Program-made: the position numbers and the translations under genes
The notes under the pieces: model-generated
Told to the model about the DNA's origin: nothing
What the model saw: only the letters and a program-made list of their open reading frames with translations
Database searches by the model: none
Assembly (NCBI RefSeq): GCF_026157085.1
Contig: NZ_JANPVN010000001.1
Coordinates: 124,001 to 188,000 of the forward strand
Length of the DNA: 64,000 nt
Source: Sphingomicrobium arenosum
GTDB lineage: Bacteria; Pseudomonadota; Alphaproteobacteria; Sphingomonadales; Sphingomonadaceae
Direction of reading: 5' to 3'
Shown: piece by piece, positions 1 to 7,766 of the stretch
Layout of the letters: every line of letters starts with the position of its first letter
How positions within the stretch are numbered: the stretch's first letter is position 1

Positions 1-134
1 TCGATCTCGTCGGCATCGCCGAAGCCGTTGATCATCACGGCGGCGCCGGCGTCGGCCAGCGCCTGCGCGATGGCGAGCCCGATGCCCGAGGTGGAGCCCG
101 TGACGAGGGCGCGCTTTCCGCTGAGGTCGGTCAT
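1..134 (-). CDS. Short-chain dehydrogenase/reductase, N-terminal part (possibly 3-hydroxybutyrate dehydrogenase)
   Basis: The gene is cut by the left edge of the window, leaving about 44 N-terminal residues. They start MTDLSGKRALVTGSTSGIG, which contains the Rossmann TGxxxGIG nucleotide-binding motif of classical SDR enzymes. It is followed by a helix and the strand AAVMINGFGD. An NGFGD stretch at this place resembles D-3-hydroxybutyrate dehydrogenases, which interconvert 3-hydroxybutyrate and acetoacetate with NAD. The fragment is too short to exclude other SDRs. The gene is divergent from the metallopeptidase gene, with a 93-nt shared upstream region. Confidence 0.85.
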   Translation of the reverse strand, partial: MTDLSGKRALVTGSTSGIGLAIAQALADAGAAVMINGFGDADEI

Positions 135-227
135 TGAATTTGTCTCCCTTTGCCACAGCCATGACGCGCGCGGAACGAGGATGCAACAAGGACCGTTGGG
201 CGTGCAAAAGAGAGGGAGACCCTTGCC

Positions 228-1094
228 ATGCGCCTCGGCGATCGTGACAGCGACAATTTCATCGACCGGACCGGGCAACGGGGCGGCGGCTTTGGTGGCG
301 GCGGCATGTCGACCGGTATCTTCGCGCTGCTCGCCCGCTTCGTCTTCAACAAGTTCGGAATCGTCGGGGTGCTGATCCTCACGCTTGGCTATTGCGCGCT
401 GTCGGGCGGGCTCGGCGGGATCGTCGGTGGCGGATCGCCGCAGGGCGCCTCGTCGAGCGGCGAGAGCACACTTACCGCAGACGAACTGGCACTGCTGCGC
501 GGGACGCTGGAAAGTACCGACGAGGTGTGGACCGATCTTTTCTCGCAGGCCGGGGCCAATTATCGTGAGCCCGAACTGGTGGCCTATGAAGGCGGCACGC
601 AGACCGCTTGTGGCTATGGACAAGAAGTGATGGGGCCCTTCTACTGCCCCGGCGACCAGCGCATCTACATCGATCCCGATTTCTTCACCCAACTTTCCCA
701 GCGCTTCGGTGCACCGGGCGATTTCGCCGCGCGCTATGTCATCGCGCATGAGGTCGGGCACCACATCCAGAACCTCGAAGGCACGCTCCAGAACGTGCAG
801 CGCCAGCAGCAGCGCGCCAGCCAGACAGCGGGCAACCGGCTGCAGGTGGGGGTCGAATTGCAGGCCGATTGCTATGCCGGCGTGTGGGCCGCGCGCACGG
901 GTGCGATGGAGCCGGGCGACCTCGAGGAAGGGCTGCGCGCCGCCGAAGCCATTGGCGATGATGCGCTGATGCGTGAGGCGGGTCGGGCAGTACGCCCCGA
1001 AAGCTTCACTCACGGCACCTCGGCACAGCGAATGGAAGCGTTGCGGCGGGGCCTGTCGGACGGCAATCCGGCGGACTGCAATTACGCGGGCTAG
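228..1094 (+). CDS. Neutral zinc metallopeptidase (YpfJ-like), membrane-anchored
   Basis: The 288-residue protein has one predicted membrane segment at about residues 43-66, after a Gly-rich cytoplasmic start. The zinc-binding motif HEVGHH lies at residues 174-179, and a probable third ligand is the Glu in ELQAD at about 210. This arrangement matches the putative neutral zinc metallopeptidase family (YpfJ), whose substrates are unknown. The start MRLGDRDSDNF is typical of the family, and a GGGAG-type ribosome binding site lies 8-10 nt upstream. The peptidase domain probably faces the periplasm. The gene stands alone, so the context does not suggest a substrate. Confidence 0.9.
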   Translation: MRLGDRDSDNFIDRTGQRGGGFGGGGMSTGIFALLARFVFNKFGIVGVLILTLGYCALSGGLGGIVGGGSPQGASSSGESTLTADELALLRGTLESTDEVWTDLFSQAGANYREPELVAYEGGTQTACGYGQEVMGPFYCPGDQRIYIDPDFFTQLSQRFGAPGDFAARYVIAHEVGHHIQNLEGTLQNVQRQQQRASQTAGNRLQVGVELQADCYAGVWAARTGAMEPGDLEEGLRAAEAIGDDALMREAGRAVRPESFTHGTSAQRMEALRRGLSDGNPADCNYAG

Positions 1095-1166
1095 GCTGGT
1101 GGTTTCGGTGCCGACTGTGGCCCTCGCGCACTGGCGAAGGGGCGCCTGAGCGCCTATCTGGGAGGC

Positions 1167-2156
1167 ATGGAAACGCAGCGTCTTGCCCGGGCCCATCCCG
1201 CGCTTTTCATCCTCCTGCCCATCCTCGTCGTCGGCGGCGCCAGGGCACTGACCTTCACCGACTGGGCAGCCGCCAATGCGACGATTGCGGCGCTTCTGTT
1301 CGCTTGGGTGGTCGCCGATACGCTCGGTCTCGTCATGCTGGCCAAGGCACCGCGCAGCCGCGAGGGTTTGCGCTGGCTGCTCGGCGGATTGACACTCGCC
1401 AGCCTCGTCATCCTCGCGGGCGCCGCCGCACCGGTGCGCGCGGCGGTACTATCGATGCCGCCGCTGCTTGCAGCCATGGGGCTGGTCGCCAGCCTGTGGC
1501 TCGGCTGGAGCGCGGGGCTGTTCGGCATGGCCCTGAAACAGGGCGCGAGCTTCGAAGGCGCCTTCGCCACCATCCTGCCACCGCGCCTCGTCCACATGAT
1601 GGCCAAGGAAAGCGCCGCCATGCGGCTGGCGCTGTTCGGTTGGCGGCTCAAGCCCGATGTGCCCGCACGCGCAAGCGCGCATCGATACGACCGCTATCTG
1701 GCGCCGATGCTGTGGGTATTCCTGGGCTTGCAGGTGATCGAATTGGGCGTGATGCACCTGTTGCTCGTGCACTGGAACCCGACGGTGGCATGGATCATGT
1801 TTGGCCTGTCGATGGCCGGGATCCTGTGGTTCGTGGCGCTGATAAAGAGCATCCGGTTGAAGCCCGTGCTGCTCGGCGATGCAGGCATTGCGGTGCGTAG
1901 CGGCATGGTGATCGACCTCCTTGTCCCATATGACGCCATCGCCGCCGTCGGCGAGCGCTTCGATGCGGACCTGCTCAAGGACAAGACCACCGTCAATTGC
2001 GCGATTCTGTCAGAGCCCAATGTCACGCTGACGTTGTCGCGCGCGGTGTCGATGACGGGGTTCCTCGGCGGCGAGAAAAGGGTCGAACGGGTGGCGCTCC
2101 GGCTCGACGAGCCGGAGGCGTTCCATGCGATGCTGGAGGCGCGGCGCGGGGCCTAG
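1167..2156 (+). CDS. Polytopic membrane protein of unknown function
   Basis: I do not recognise this 329-residue protein. It has about six hydrophobic segments, near residues 12-28, 36-58, 70-90, 92-120, 180-200 and 208-226. A soluble C-terminal part of roughly 100 residues follows, rich in beta-strand-like sequence (LLGDAGIAVRSGMVIDLLVPYDAI), which could be a small PH-like or beta domain. The GGGAGG upstream is unusually close to the ATG, so the true start is uncertain. The last 4 nt overlap tail-to-tail with the stop codon of the reductase gene on the other strand, which leaves no room for a terminator. Confidence 0.75.
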   Translation: METQRLARAHPALFILLPILVVGGARALTFTDWAAANATIAALLFAWVVADTLGLVMLAKAPRSREGLRWLLGGLTLASLVILAGAAAPVRAAVLSMPPLLAAMGLVASLWLGWSAGLFGMALKQGASFEGAFATILPPRLVHMMAKESAAMRLALFGWRLKPDVPARASAHRYDRYLAPMLWVFLGLQVIELGVMHLLLVHWNPTVAWIMFGLSMAGILWFVALIKSIRLKPVLLGDAGIAVRSGMVIDLLVPYDAIAAVGERFDADLLKDKTTVNCAILSEPNVTLTLSRAVSMTGFLGGEKRVERVALRLDEPEAFHAMLEARRGA

Positions 2157-3151
2157 AGCTTCACCAGCATCTTGCCCGTATTGGCGCCCGAGAAGAGACC
2201 GAGGAAGGCGTCGAAGGTGCTATCGAGTCCCTCGTGTACCGTCTCGCGGCTCTTGACCTTGCCCGACATGATCATCGGCCCCATGGCGGCGTAGAATTCG
2301 GGCATCCGCTCCATGTAATCGGTGAAGATGAAACCCTTTAGCTGGAGCCGCTTGCCGATCACGTACATGATGTAGCGATAGGCATAGGGATCCTCGTGAT
2401 TATAGCCGTCGATCATGCCGCATTCGGCAAAGCGCGCCTCGTTGTTGGCGGTGGCGAAGGCGGCATCGAGATGGTCGCGCCCGACATTGTCGAAATAGAC
2501 ATCGACGCCCTTCTTGCCGATCTCCTTCAGCGCGGATTTGAGACCCTTCAGGATCGGGCCCGCCTTATAATCGACGCAGGCATCGGCACCCAAGCTCTTC
2601 ACGAAGTCGCATTTGTCGGGACCGCCTGCCGAACCGATCACCGTCATGCCCTTGGCCTTGGCGATCTGGACGACCGCCGAGCCGACCGCACCGGCAGCGG
2701 CCGAGACGAAGACGGTGTCGCCTTCCTTCGCGCTGGCCACGTCCATCAGGCCGAACCAGGCGGTGCCGCCGGTGAGGCCGAGATTGGCGAGGAAGTGATA
2801 GGGATCGACGCCCAGCTCGGGGAGCTTGTTGGCGGCCTTGGCGGAGATCACCGCTTCATCGCGCCAGCCCGCCATGTGAAGGACCTTGTCGCCTTCCGCA
2901 AAGCCGTCGGCGTTGGATGCGATGACAGTGCCGACACTGCCGCCTTCCATCGGCTGGTCGAGCCGGAAGCTTTCGAAATAGCTTTCGGTATCGTCCATTC
3001 GCGCACGCATATAGGGGTCGACCGAGAGCCAGTCGTTGCGGACATGGATCATGCCCGGCCCGAGTTCGGGCAGGTCATAGTCCTTCAAAGCCACGTCGGC
3101 GTTGGTGGGCTTGCCCTGCGGGCGCTGCATGAGGTGCCAGGCCTTGGCCAT
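2153..3151 (-). CDS. NADP-dependent zinc-free MDR oxidoreductase (CurA / PTGR-like)
   Basis: This 332-residue medium-chain dehydrogenase/reductase lacks the catalytic zinc signature. The cofactor motif is AAAGAVGSAVVQIAKAKG at about residues 151-168, followed by a Rossmann fold (GMTVIGSAGGPDKC). The N-terminal RNDWLSVDPYMRARM is typical of the leukotriene B4 12-hydroxydehydrogenase / CurA group, which reduces alpha,beta-unsaturated carbonyls with NADPH. The substrate cannot be read from sequence. The start MAKAWHL is chosen because AGGAGAG lies about 6 nt upstream. A 40-residue upstream extension is open but would run through the terminator hairpin of the neighbouring gene. Confidence 0.88.
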   Translation of the reverse strand: MAKAWHLMQRPQGKPTNADVALKDYDLPELGPGMIHVRNDWLSVDPYMRARMDDTESYFESFRLDQPMEGGSVGTVIASNADGFAEGDKVLHMAGWRDEAVISAKAANKLPELGVDPYHFLANLGLTGGTAWFGLMDVASAKEGDTVFVSAAAGAVGSAVVQIAKAKGMTVIGSAGGPDKCDFVKSLGADACVDYKAGPILKGLKSALKEIGKKGVDVYFDNVGRDHLDAAFATANNEARFAECGMIDGYNHEDPYAYRYIMYVIGKRLQLKGFIFTDYMERMPEFYAAMGPMIMSGKVKSRETVHEGLDSTFDAFLGLFSGANTGKMLVKL

Positions 3152-3210
3152 GTGTCTCTCTCCTGATGGGTCGCGATTTGCTACTGGGTAGGCGGGTCGG
3201 GGACAGAAGA

Positions 3211-3238
3211 AAAGGCCCGACCGCGAGGCCGGGCCTTT
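3211..3238 (-). terminator. Rho-independent terminator of the SWFGD/DUF2171 gene
   Basis: A 9-bp stem (AAAGGCCCG / CGGGCCTTT) has a loop of about 10 nt. Read on the minus strand it is followed by TTTTCTTCT. It lies 38 nt past the stop codon of the gene at 3276-4184. Confidence 0.75.
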
Positions 3239-3275
3239 CGTCGCCGATCGATTATCGGCGTTCGTCGGCACTGGC

Positions 3276-4184
3276 TTAGAAGCTGTCCGACATGCTGCGG
3301 TCGCTCATGCGCTCTTCATCATCGCGCATGCGGCGACGCGCATCGTCGCTCGACAGGTTGAGACGCACCTGATTGTCGCTGATCTCGTCGACGTTGCGCA
3401 GGCTGAAGACACAGCGCGTGTCATCATCCTGACCCTTGAGGATCATCCGGTCGCCGCGGATGCTCGAGACGCTGCCGATAGGTTCGCCGTCCGAGCCGAC
3501 GACAGTGCAATTGTCACCGAGTTCGCGTAGCTGCTGCCGCTTCTGCTGGCGGCTTTCGCGCCACGAGGTGAATTCGTCGTCGAAACGCGCCTGATTTTCC
3601 GAGCGCCACTCGTCATAGTCGCGGTCGAGCGCGTCGATCTGGCGAGTGCGCCACTCGTCATAGTCGCGGTCGCGGGTGAATTCACCCTGCGTCTGCGCAC
3701 GGCCCCAGCGATTCTGGGTGTAGCCGCGGTCATAATCATAACGGTCGGTGCGGTCGAAATCGCCATCGCTGTCCATGTCGACGCGCTGCGAACGGTTCAT
3801 CGCCTGCGAGCGACCATAAGCGCGGCGACCGAGATGGTCGTCGTCGACGCGCATGCTGGAGCGGCCATAGCTGCGCCCGCCCTCGTCATAAGGCCGACGA
3901 TAGCCTTCGTTGACGCTCGAGAAATTGTCCTCGAAATCGAAGTGCTGGTTGCGACATCCATCACCAGCATAGCCATAGCGCTCGTCGAGTTGGCGGCGGC
4001 GTTCGGCACGGTCGTCGCCGAACCAGCTGCGCACTTCGTCGCTGGCACGGTCGAAAAAGTCGCGATCGTCGCGATCATAGTCGAGACGCTGGTCGCGGGT
4101 CATACGGCCGCGCGGGCGATCGCGCCCTGTCTCGAAGCGATCGTCCCCGCGGTTCCTCGTCCTGTCATATCGGTCGTAAGCCAT
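3276..4184 (-). CDS. Low-complexity Arg/Asp/Tyr-rich protein with SWFGD motif and C-terminal DUF2171-like domain
   Basis: The 302-residue protein is very rich in Arg, Asp and Tyr. The motif SWFGDDRAERRR lies at about residues 53-64, and two copies of DRDYDEWR occur in the middle. The last 80 residues (from about 222, LGDNCTVVGSDGEPIGSV) look like a PRC-barrel-like DUF2171 domain. SWFGD-type proteins occur in alphaproteobacteria and are often linked to general stress; their biochemical role is not established. The start MAYDRYDR is chosen because AAGGGG lies upstream. MSKGNFSMAY, seven codons earlier, is possible. No signal peptide is seen, so it is probably cytoplasmic. Confidence 0.75.
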   Translation of the reverse strand: MAYDRYDRTRNRGDDRFETGRDRPRGRMTRDQRLDYDRDDRDFFDRASDEVRSWFGDDRAERRRQLDERYGYAGDGCRNQHFDFEDNFSSVNEGYRRPYDEGGRSYGRSSMRVDDDHLGRRAYGRSQAMNRSQRVDMDSDGDFDRTDRYDYDRGYTQNRWGRAQTQGEFTRDRDYDEWRTRQIDALDRDYDEWRSENQARFDDEFTSWRESRQQKRQQLRELGDNCTVVGSDGEPIGSVSSIRGDRMILKGQDDDTRCVFSLRNVDEISDNQVRLNLSSDDARRRMRDDEERMSDRSMSDSF

Positions 4185-4371
4185 GGAAAAATTCCCCTTA
4201 CTCATACATTTATCCGAGCCGGGCCGCTTGCCCAACTCTTTGAAAAACAACGGTATTGCGGGGAAAATCGTTCCGTCATCACCGGGGTGAACGGACGAGG
4301 GGTGCATGGGCGGCGTCAAGTTGTTGCAAAGCGCGAAAAGCAGCGCTAAAGACCCCTCCACCCGAGGGTGC

Positions 4372-4447
4372 GGGGCTGTAGCTCAGTTGGGAGAGCGCTG
4401 CAATCGCACTGCAGAGGTCGGGGGTTCGAATCCCCCTAGCTCCACCA
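4372..4447 (+). tRNA. tRNA-Ala (anticodon CGC), CCA encoded
   Basis: A 76-nt cloverleaf. The acceptor arm is GGGGCTG pairing with TAGCTCC, the D arm contains GCTCAGTTGGGAGAGC, and the T arm contains GGGGGTTCGAATCCCCC. The anticodon stem CTGCA/TGCAG encloses the loop ATCGCAC, giving anticodon CGC at 4405-4407, which reads GCG. The acceptor stem has G3:U70, the alanine identity pair, which confirms the assignment. CCA is encoded at 4445-4447. Confidence 0.97.
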
Positions 4448-4588
4448 TCCTCGGGTCCGACTTTTGCGCCAGCATCCGGTGCTCCCTTTTCAGTCCAGTC
4501 TTGAGCTAACTGCGGGAAGATCGTGGTGAGGGGGCGGCTCGCTGCCTTCCATGCTCGACAAATCGCCAGACGCGGCTAGGAAGGCGCC

Positions 4589-5269
4589 ATGCTACCGCGC
4601 AAGACCATCGCTGAAGCCCGCATACCCGGTGGGGACACATTGAGGCTCGTCAGCCACGGCCGTGATTTCATCGTCATGCTCAGCCGCGACGAGCTGATGG
4701 GCACGCGGATGCAATATTCCGAAGAACAGCTCGCGGTGCTCACCCTCCAGCGCCTCAAGGCCCAAAGCCCGCGCCTCCTCATCGGCGGCTACGGCCTCGG
4801 CTTTACCTTTCGCGCCGCCTTGGAGCGTCTCCCAAGGGACGGCAAGGCGACGGTGGCCGAAGTCGTGCCCGAGATCCTCGACTGGGCGCGCGGCCCCCTC
4901 GAGCACCTGACCGGCGCCAGCCTCGATGATCCGCGCGGCGAGGTCGTGATCGACGATGTCGCGGCGCTGATCGAGGCGGCGGCGCTGGGCAAGCGCCCGC
5001 GGTGGGACGCCATCCTACTCGATGTCGACAATGGCCCCGACGGCATCGTGCGCGCAGACAATGAGCGGCTCTATGACCATGGCGGTCTCGACATGGCGCG
5101 CGATGCGCTGGCTCGCGGCGGCATCCTCGCGGTCTGGTCGGCGGCCCCTGACGCCGCGTTCACGCGACGCTTGCGCGACACGGGGATGGCGGTGGAGACG
5201 CTGACTGTCCGAGCGCGGCCCAATAACAAGGGACCCTACCACACGATCTGGTTCGCGCAGAAGCGCTAG
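4589..5269 (+). CDS. Spermidine synthase-like methyltransferase-fold protein
   Basis: The 226-residue protein has a class I SAM-binding fold of the spermidine synthase type. LLIGGYGLGFTFRAAL (about 59-74) is the glycine-rich nucleotide-binding loop. TVAEVVPEILDWARG resembles the acidic loop after strand 2, and WDAILLDVDNGPDG resembles the catalytic-strand region of polyamine synthases. At this length it lacks the N-terminal beta domain of true spermidine synthases, so polyamine synthesis is doubtful and the substrate is unknown. An AGGAAGG site lies 5 nt upstream of the ATG. The stop codon overlaps the usp stop codon on the other strand. Confidence 0.8.
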   Translation: MLPRKTIAEARIPGGDTLRLVSHGRDFIVMLSRDELMGTRMQYSEEQLAVLTLQRLKAQSPRLLIGGYGLGFTFRAALERLPRDGKATVAEVVPEILDWARGPLEHLTGASLDDPRGEVVIDDVAALIEAAALGKRPRWDAILLDVDNGPDGIVRADNERLYDHGGLDMARDALARGGILAVWSAAPDAAFTRRLRDTGMAVETLTVRARPNNKGPYHTIWFAQKR

Positions 5270-6111
5270 CGGAACAAGAGCACCGGCTTTGCCACCGCGC
5301 GCATCATCGCAGTGGTGGTCGACCCCACGATCATGGTGCGAAGTGGGCTGTGGCCATAGGCGCCCATGAGCAGGATGTCGGCGCCGATGCGGTCGGCCTC
5401 GGCGCTCAGCGCGCCTTCGACGTCGCCCGGCACTCGCTCGCAGCCACCGAGCCGTTCGCCCAGCGTCTCGCAGGCCCAGTCGAGCCCGCTCGCGCCCTTC
5501 GCATCGTCATGGCCGACCATGACGACATGGCTCTTCACCGTCTCGAACAGCGGCGAGGTGGCGGCCATGGCGATCGCCTTGCGGCTGGTGAGGCCACCGT
5601 CGAAGGCGATGAGCGCGGTCTCGATCGGCTTGAAGGCGCGGCTGGCGACGAGCACGGGCTTGTCCGATTGGCGCACCACGCGCTCGATCTTGCTGCCGAG
5701 ATGGCCGCGCGCAAAATCGGCGCCCGCGCCGCGCTTGCCGATGACGACCATGTCGGCCTCGGCCTCGCGTTCGATCACCGTCTCGACCATGTCGCCATGG
5801 CGTTCGAGCAGGGTCACGTCGGTGACGCCCTGTTCGGCGAGCCGCGCGCGCGCGGTGTCGAGCAGCGCATCGGCCTGCGCCTTGGCGACGCGGCTCTGCG
5901 CTTCCTCGATGCCGACCAGTTCCTCCATCAGCGCCGACTTGGCACCAAGACCGAGCGCGCCCGACAGGTCGTGGCGCTTGGCGACGACGTCGCGGCGCTG
6001 GATGACGTGGAGCAGTTCGACCGAACCGCCGAGCGCGGCGGCGACCCAGCCGGCATGGTCGGTGACGCTGTTGGCGTAGGTCGAGGCGTCGAGGCAGGCG
6101 AGCAATTTCAT
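5266..6111 (-). CDS. Universal stress protein, tandem UspA domains
   Basis: The 281-residue protein contains two Usp domains. Both carry the ATP-binding pattern Gx2Gx9G(S/T): GKRGAGADFARGHLGS at residues 125-140 and GAYGHSPLRTMIVGST at about 250-265. The family binds ATP or AMP and supports survival under stress; the molecular target is usually unknown. The start MKLLACLDAS is chosen over an upstream ATG because the Usp fold begins there and AGGA precedes it. The gene follows the SulP transporter gene by only 10 nt, so the two are probably co-transcribed. Confidence 0.92.
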   Translation of the reverse strand: MKLLACLDASTYANSVTDHAGWVAAALGGSVELLHVIQRRDVVAKRHDLSGALGLGAKSALMEELVGIEEAQSRVAKAQADALLDTARARLAEQGVTDVTLLERHGDMVETVIEREAEADMVVIGKRGAGADFARGHLGSKIERVVRQSDKPVLVASRAFKPIETALIAFDGGLTSRKAIAMAATSPLFETVKSHVVMVGHDDAKGASGLDWACETLGERLGGCERVPGDVEGALSAEADRIGADILLMGAYGHSPLRTMIVGSTTTAMMRAVAKPVLLFR

Positions 6112-6121
6112 CGTGATGATC

Positions 6122-7600
6122 CTAGCTGTGCGCCGCGCCGGCGCCATCCTTTTCACTTTGGGTGAAGCTGCGCACCATCGTTGCGCTGGCCTCGTTCATG
6201 CCGAGGATGTCCACCTCGGTGCCCTCGCGGCGAAATTTCATAACGACCTTGTCGAGCGCGCCGACCGCGCTGATGTCCCAGAAATGGGCTTGGCTGACGT
6301 CGATGACGACGCGGTCGAGCACTTCCTTGTAATCGAAGGCGGCGACAAAGCTCTGCGCCGAAGCGAAGAACACTTCGCCCAGCGCATGGTAGGTGCGGGT
6401 CTTGCCGTCCTCGGACAGGCGGCTCTCCATGCGCGACAGGCTGGTGACCTTGTGCGCAAAGAAGATGCCCGAGAGCAGCACGCCGACGAGCACGCCCTTG
6501 GCAAGGTCGTGGGTGGCGACGACGGTCACGACCGTGGCCAGCATGACGACCGAGCTATGCCAAGGGTGCGAGCCGATGTCGCGGATCGACGACCAGCTGA
6601 AGGTGCCGATCGATACCATGATCATCACCGCGACGAGCGCGGGCATCGGGATCTTGGCGACCCACGGCGTGACGAGCATCAGCAGCGCGAGCAGGACGAG
6701 ACCCGCCGTCAGCGTCGACAGGCGGCTGGTGCCCCCCGACTTCACGTTGATGACCGACTGGCCGATCATCGCGCAGCCGCCCATGCCGCCGAAGAAACCA
6801 GTGACGACATTGGCGATACCCTGGCCGCGGCTTTCCTTGGCCTTGTCGCTGTCGGTGTCGGTGAGGTCATCGACGATCTGCGCGGTGAGCAGGCTTTCGA
6901 GGAGCCCGACCGCCGCCATGGTGAGCGAGTAGGGCAGGATGATCTGCAAAGTCTCGAGCGTGAAGGGCACGTCGGGGATGAGGAAGGGCGGCAGGTCGCT
7001 CGGCAGCTTGCCCATGTCGCCGATGCGGTTGACATCGAGATCGGCGTAGAGCGCGATGATCGTCAGGATGACGATGGCGACGAGTGGGGAGGGAATGGCG
7101 CGGGTCAGGCGCGGGAAGAGGTAGATGATGCCAAGCCCGAGCGCGATCATCCAATAGGTGTGGATGGAAACGTCGATGAGCTGGGGGAGTTGCGCCATGA
7201 AGATGAGGATGGCGAGCGCGTTGACGAAGCCGGTAATTACCGAGCGGCTGACGAACTGCATCAACCGGTCGACACGCAGGAAACCGCCGAGGAACTGCAG
7301 CACGCCCATCAGGATCGTCGCGGCGAAGAGATATTGCAGACCATGATCGCGCACCAGCGGCACGACGAGGACCGCAACGGCAGCGGTGGCCGCGCTGATC
7401 ATACCCGGGCGCCCGCCGACCAGCGCGATAATGATCGCGATGGTGAAGCTGGCATAGAGGCCAACGGCGGGATCGACCCCCGCGATGATAGAAAAGCCGA
7501 TCGCCTCGGGGATAAGCGCCAACGCGACGACGATGCCGGCGAGGATGTCGGCGCGGGGATTGGCGAGCCATTCGCGGCGTAGCTTGTGGGTATCGATCAT
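6122..7600 (-). CDS. SulP family inorganic anion transporter with STAS domain
   Basis: The 492-residue inner-membrane protein has a long hydrophobic core (about 10-14 segments, residues 20-385). It includes the SulP hallmark GLYASF and a [12 protein letters not shown] loop. The C-terminal STAS domain starts near residue 398, with [13 protein letters not shown] at the position of the conserved nucleotide-binding/phosphorylation loop. SulP proteins carry sulfate, bicarbonate or other anions, usually with Na+ or H+; the substrate cannot be read from sequence. Pairing with a Usp gene suggests a bicarbonate or stress role, which is inference. Confidence 0.93.
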   Translation of the reverse strand: MIDTHKLRREWLANPRADILAGIVVALALIPEAIGFSIIAGVDPAVGLYASFTIAIIIALVGGRPGMISAATAAVAVLVVPLVRDHGLQYLFAATILMGVLQFLGGFLRVDRLMQFVSRSVITGFVNALAILIFMAQLPQLIDVSIHTYWMIALGLGIIYLFPRLTRAIPSPLVAIVILTIIALYADLDVNRIGDMGKLPSDLPPFLIPDVPFTLETLQIILPYSLTMAAVGLLESLLTAQIVDDLTDTDSDKAKESRGQGIANVVTGFFGGMGGCAMIGQSVINVKSGGTSRLSTLTAGLVLLALLMLVTPWVAKIPMPALVAVMIMVSIGTFSWSSIRDIGSHPWHSSVVMLATVVTVVATHDLAKGVLVGVLLSGIFFAHKVTSLSRMESRLSEDGKTRTYHALGEVFFASAQSFVAAFDYKEVLDRVVIDVSQAHFWDISAVGALDKVVMKFRREGTEVDILGMNEASATMVRSFTQSEKDGAGAAHS

Positions 7601-7732
7601 GAGCGGGCCCTACACCGGCGCTGGCCTTGCGCGCGGCGTCCTATTTGCTTGATTTCACATATGAAAAAGGCCGCCGCTGGCGACCTCTTGGGCGCGTCAT
7701 AACGGTTTTGGCTTGAAACGCAAGGCATGGAA

Positions 7733-7762
7733 GGAAAGGCGCGACACGGGTCGCGCCTTTCC
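7733..7762 (-). terminator. Terminator hairpin after the VIT-domain gene
   Basis: A perfect 13-bp stem (GGAAAGGCGCGAC / GTCGCGCCTTTCC) has a 4-nt loop. It lies 4 nt past the stop codon of the minus-strand gene at 7767-10739. The T tract on the minus strand is weak, so termination is inferred from position and stem strength. Confidence 0.6.
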
Positions 7763-7766
7763 GCAC

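Noticed and set aside
4306-4509. An open frame running through the tRNA-Ala gene.
   Set aside because: The tRNA cloverleaf is clear; the frame is a by-product.
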